Source of the DNA: Deltaproteobacteria bacterium
GTDB lineage: Bacteria; Desulfobacterota; Desulfobacteria; Desulfobacterales; ETH-SRB1
Direction of reading: 5' to 3'
NCBI GenBank assembly: GCA_019314185.1
Contig: JAFCZU010000317.1
Span: forward strand, 1 to 5,708
DNA length: 5,708 nt
How positions within the stretch are numbered: the stretch's first letter is position 1; the number at the start of each line of letters is the position of its first letter. The notes under the pieces were generated by a model. It made no database searches and was not told the origin of the DNA. It saw only the letters and a program-made list of their open reading frames with translations. A program made the translations under genes and the position numbers. This document shows positions 5,604 through 5,708 of the stretch, piece by piece.

Positions 5604-5708
5604 TTATAAGGGCTCTGCAACTCCGTTTATTGTTACTCCACTATCGCCATGTATTATTCGAATAATTACAAACTCACTTGCCGTAACCGGCTTCAGGCCG
5701 ACTTCCGT
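5604..5708 (-). CDS. Contractile tail sheath protein, C-terminal end (partial)
   Basis: The minus strand is open from the right edge and ends at TAA (5604-5606), giving the last 34 residues of a protein whose start lies outside the window. The segment TEVGLKPVTASEFVIIRI resembles the closing strand of contractile tail sheath proteins, which typically end in a sequence like VGIAPVKPAEFVIIRI. In eCIS and T4-like tails the sheath surrounds the inner tube and contracts on firing, and its C-terminal arm links neighbouring subunits. The position directly upstream of a tube gene on the same strand supports the call, since sheath followed by tube is the standard order. A short extra tail after the motif (HGDSGVTING and on) is unusual, as many sheaths stop soon after this strand. 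The identification rests on a short segment plus context, so it is probable and not certain. Confidence 0.72.
   Translation of the reverse strand, partial: TEVGLKPVTASEFVIIRIIHGDSGVTINGVAEPL

Noticed and set aside
1..5708. Type VI secretion system or complete prophage
   Set aside because: The LysM, gpD and separate gpV genes next to DUF6760 and paired tube genes fit eCIS, and no T6SS membrane-complex or phage head, lysis or integrase genes are visible. The window is short, so this rests on gene order.
1..5708. Rho-independent terminators or tRNA genes
   Set aside because: No GC-rich hairpin followed by a T run, and no tRNA-like cloverleaf, was seen on either strand. The T runs in the region 2020-4020 are Lys codons read on the opposite strand.

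Overview
The window is part of a contractile phage-tail-like gene cluster, most likely an extracellular contractile injection system (eCIS) of the Afp/PVC type. Every supportable gene lies on the minus strand, so the transcriptional order runs from high to low coordinates. There is no lysis, head, portal or terminase gene in view. The gene set and order are sheath, tube, small chaperone-like protein, DUF6760-like protein, second tube, large variable protein, LysM hub protein, gp27/gpD-like hub, gp5/gpV-like spike. I recognise this arrangement from eCIS loci of bacteria such as cyanobacteria, Deltaproteobacteria and Chloroflexi, more than from the compact Afp/PVC loci. The host cannot be named from the sequence. 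Strong Shine-Dalgarno sites and moderate A+T content fit a bacterium of middling to low GC.

Layout, in transcription order: the C-terminal end of a tail sheath gene (5708-5604); a 77-bp gap carrying a strong ribosome binding site; an intact inner-tube protein (5526-5092); a 121-aa T4-baseplate-chaperone-like protein (5095-4730); a 52-aa DUF6760-like protein (4733-4575); a second tube-type gene (4542-4032) whose reading frame is broken by an apparent deletion of about 44 nt; a 666-aa low-complexity, repeat-bearing protein (4020-2020); a 230-aa protein with a C-terminal LysM domain (2017-1325); a 356-aa late-control-D/gp27-like hub protein (1312-242); and the first 81 codons of a gpV/gp5-like OB-fold spike protein running off the left edge (245-1). 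Genes are separated by 2 to 32 bp or overlap by the four bases ATGA (three times), which points to one operon with translational coupling. No stretch over 300 bp lacks a gene.

The expected joint role is as follows. The sheath contracts and drives the inner tube. The second tube-like protein and the LysM protein would connect tube to baseplate hub, and the gpD-like and gpV-like proteins form the hub and spike. The two small proteins probably help assembly. The 666-aa protein is the least explained element. It has short conserved-looking ends around a Ser/Thr/Asn/Lys-rich middle, three copies of a 76-aa (228-bp) repeat, and about a dozen short basic motifs of the IQRK kind. The main points for a second look are this protein and the broken second tube gene.
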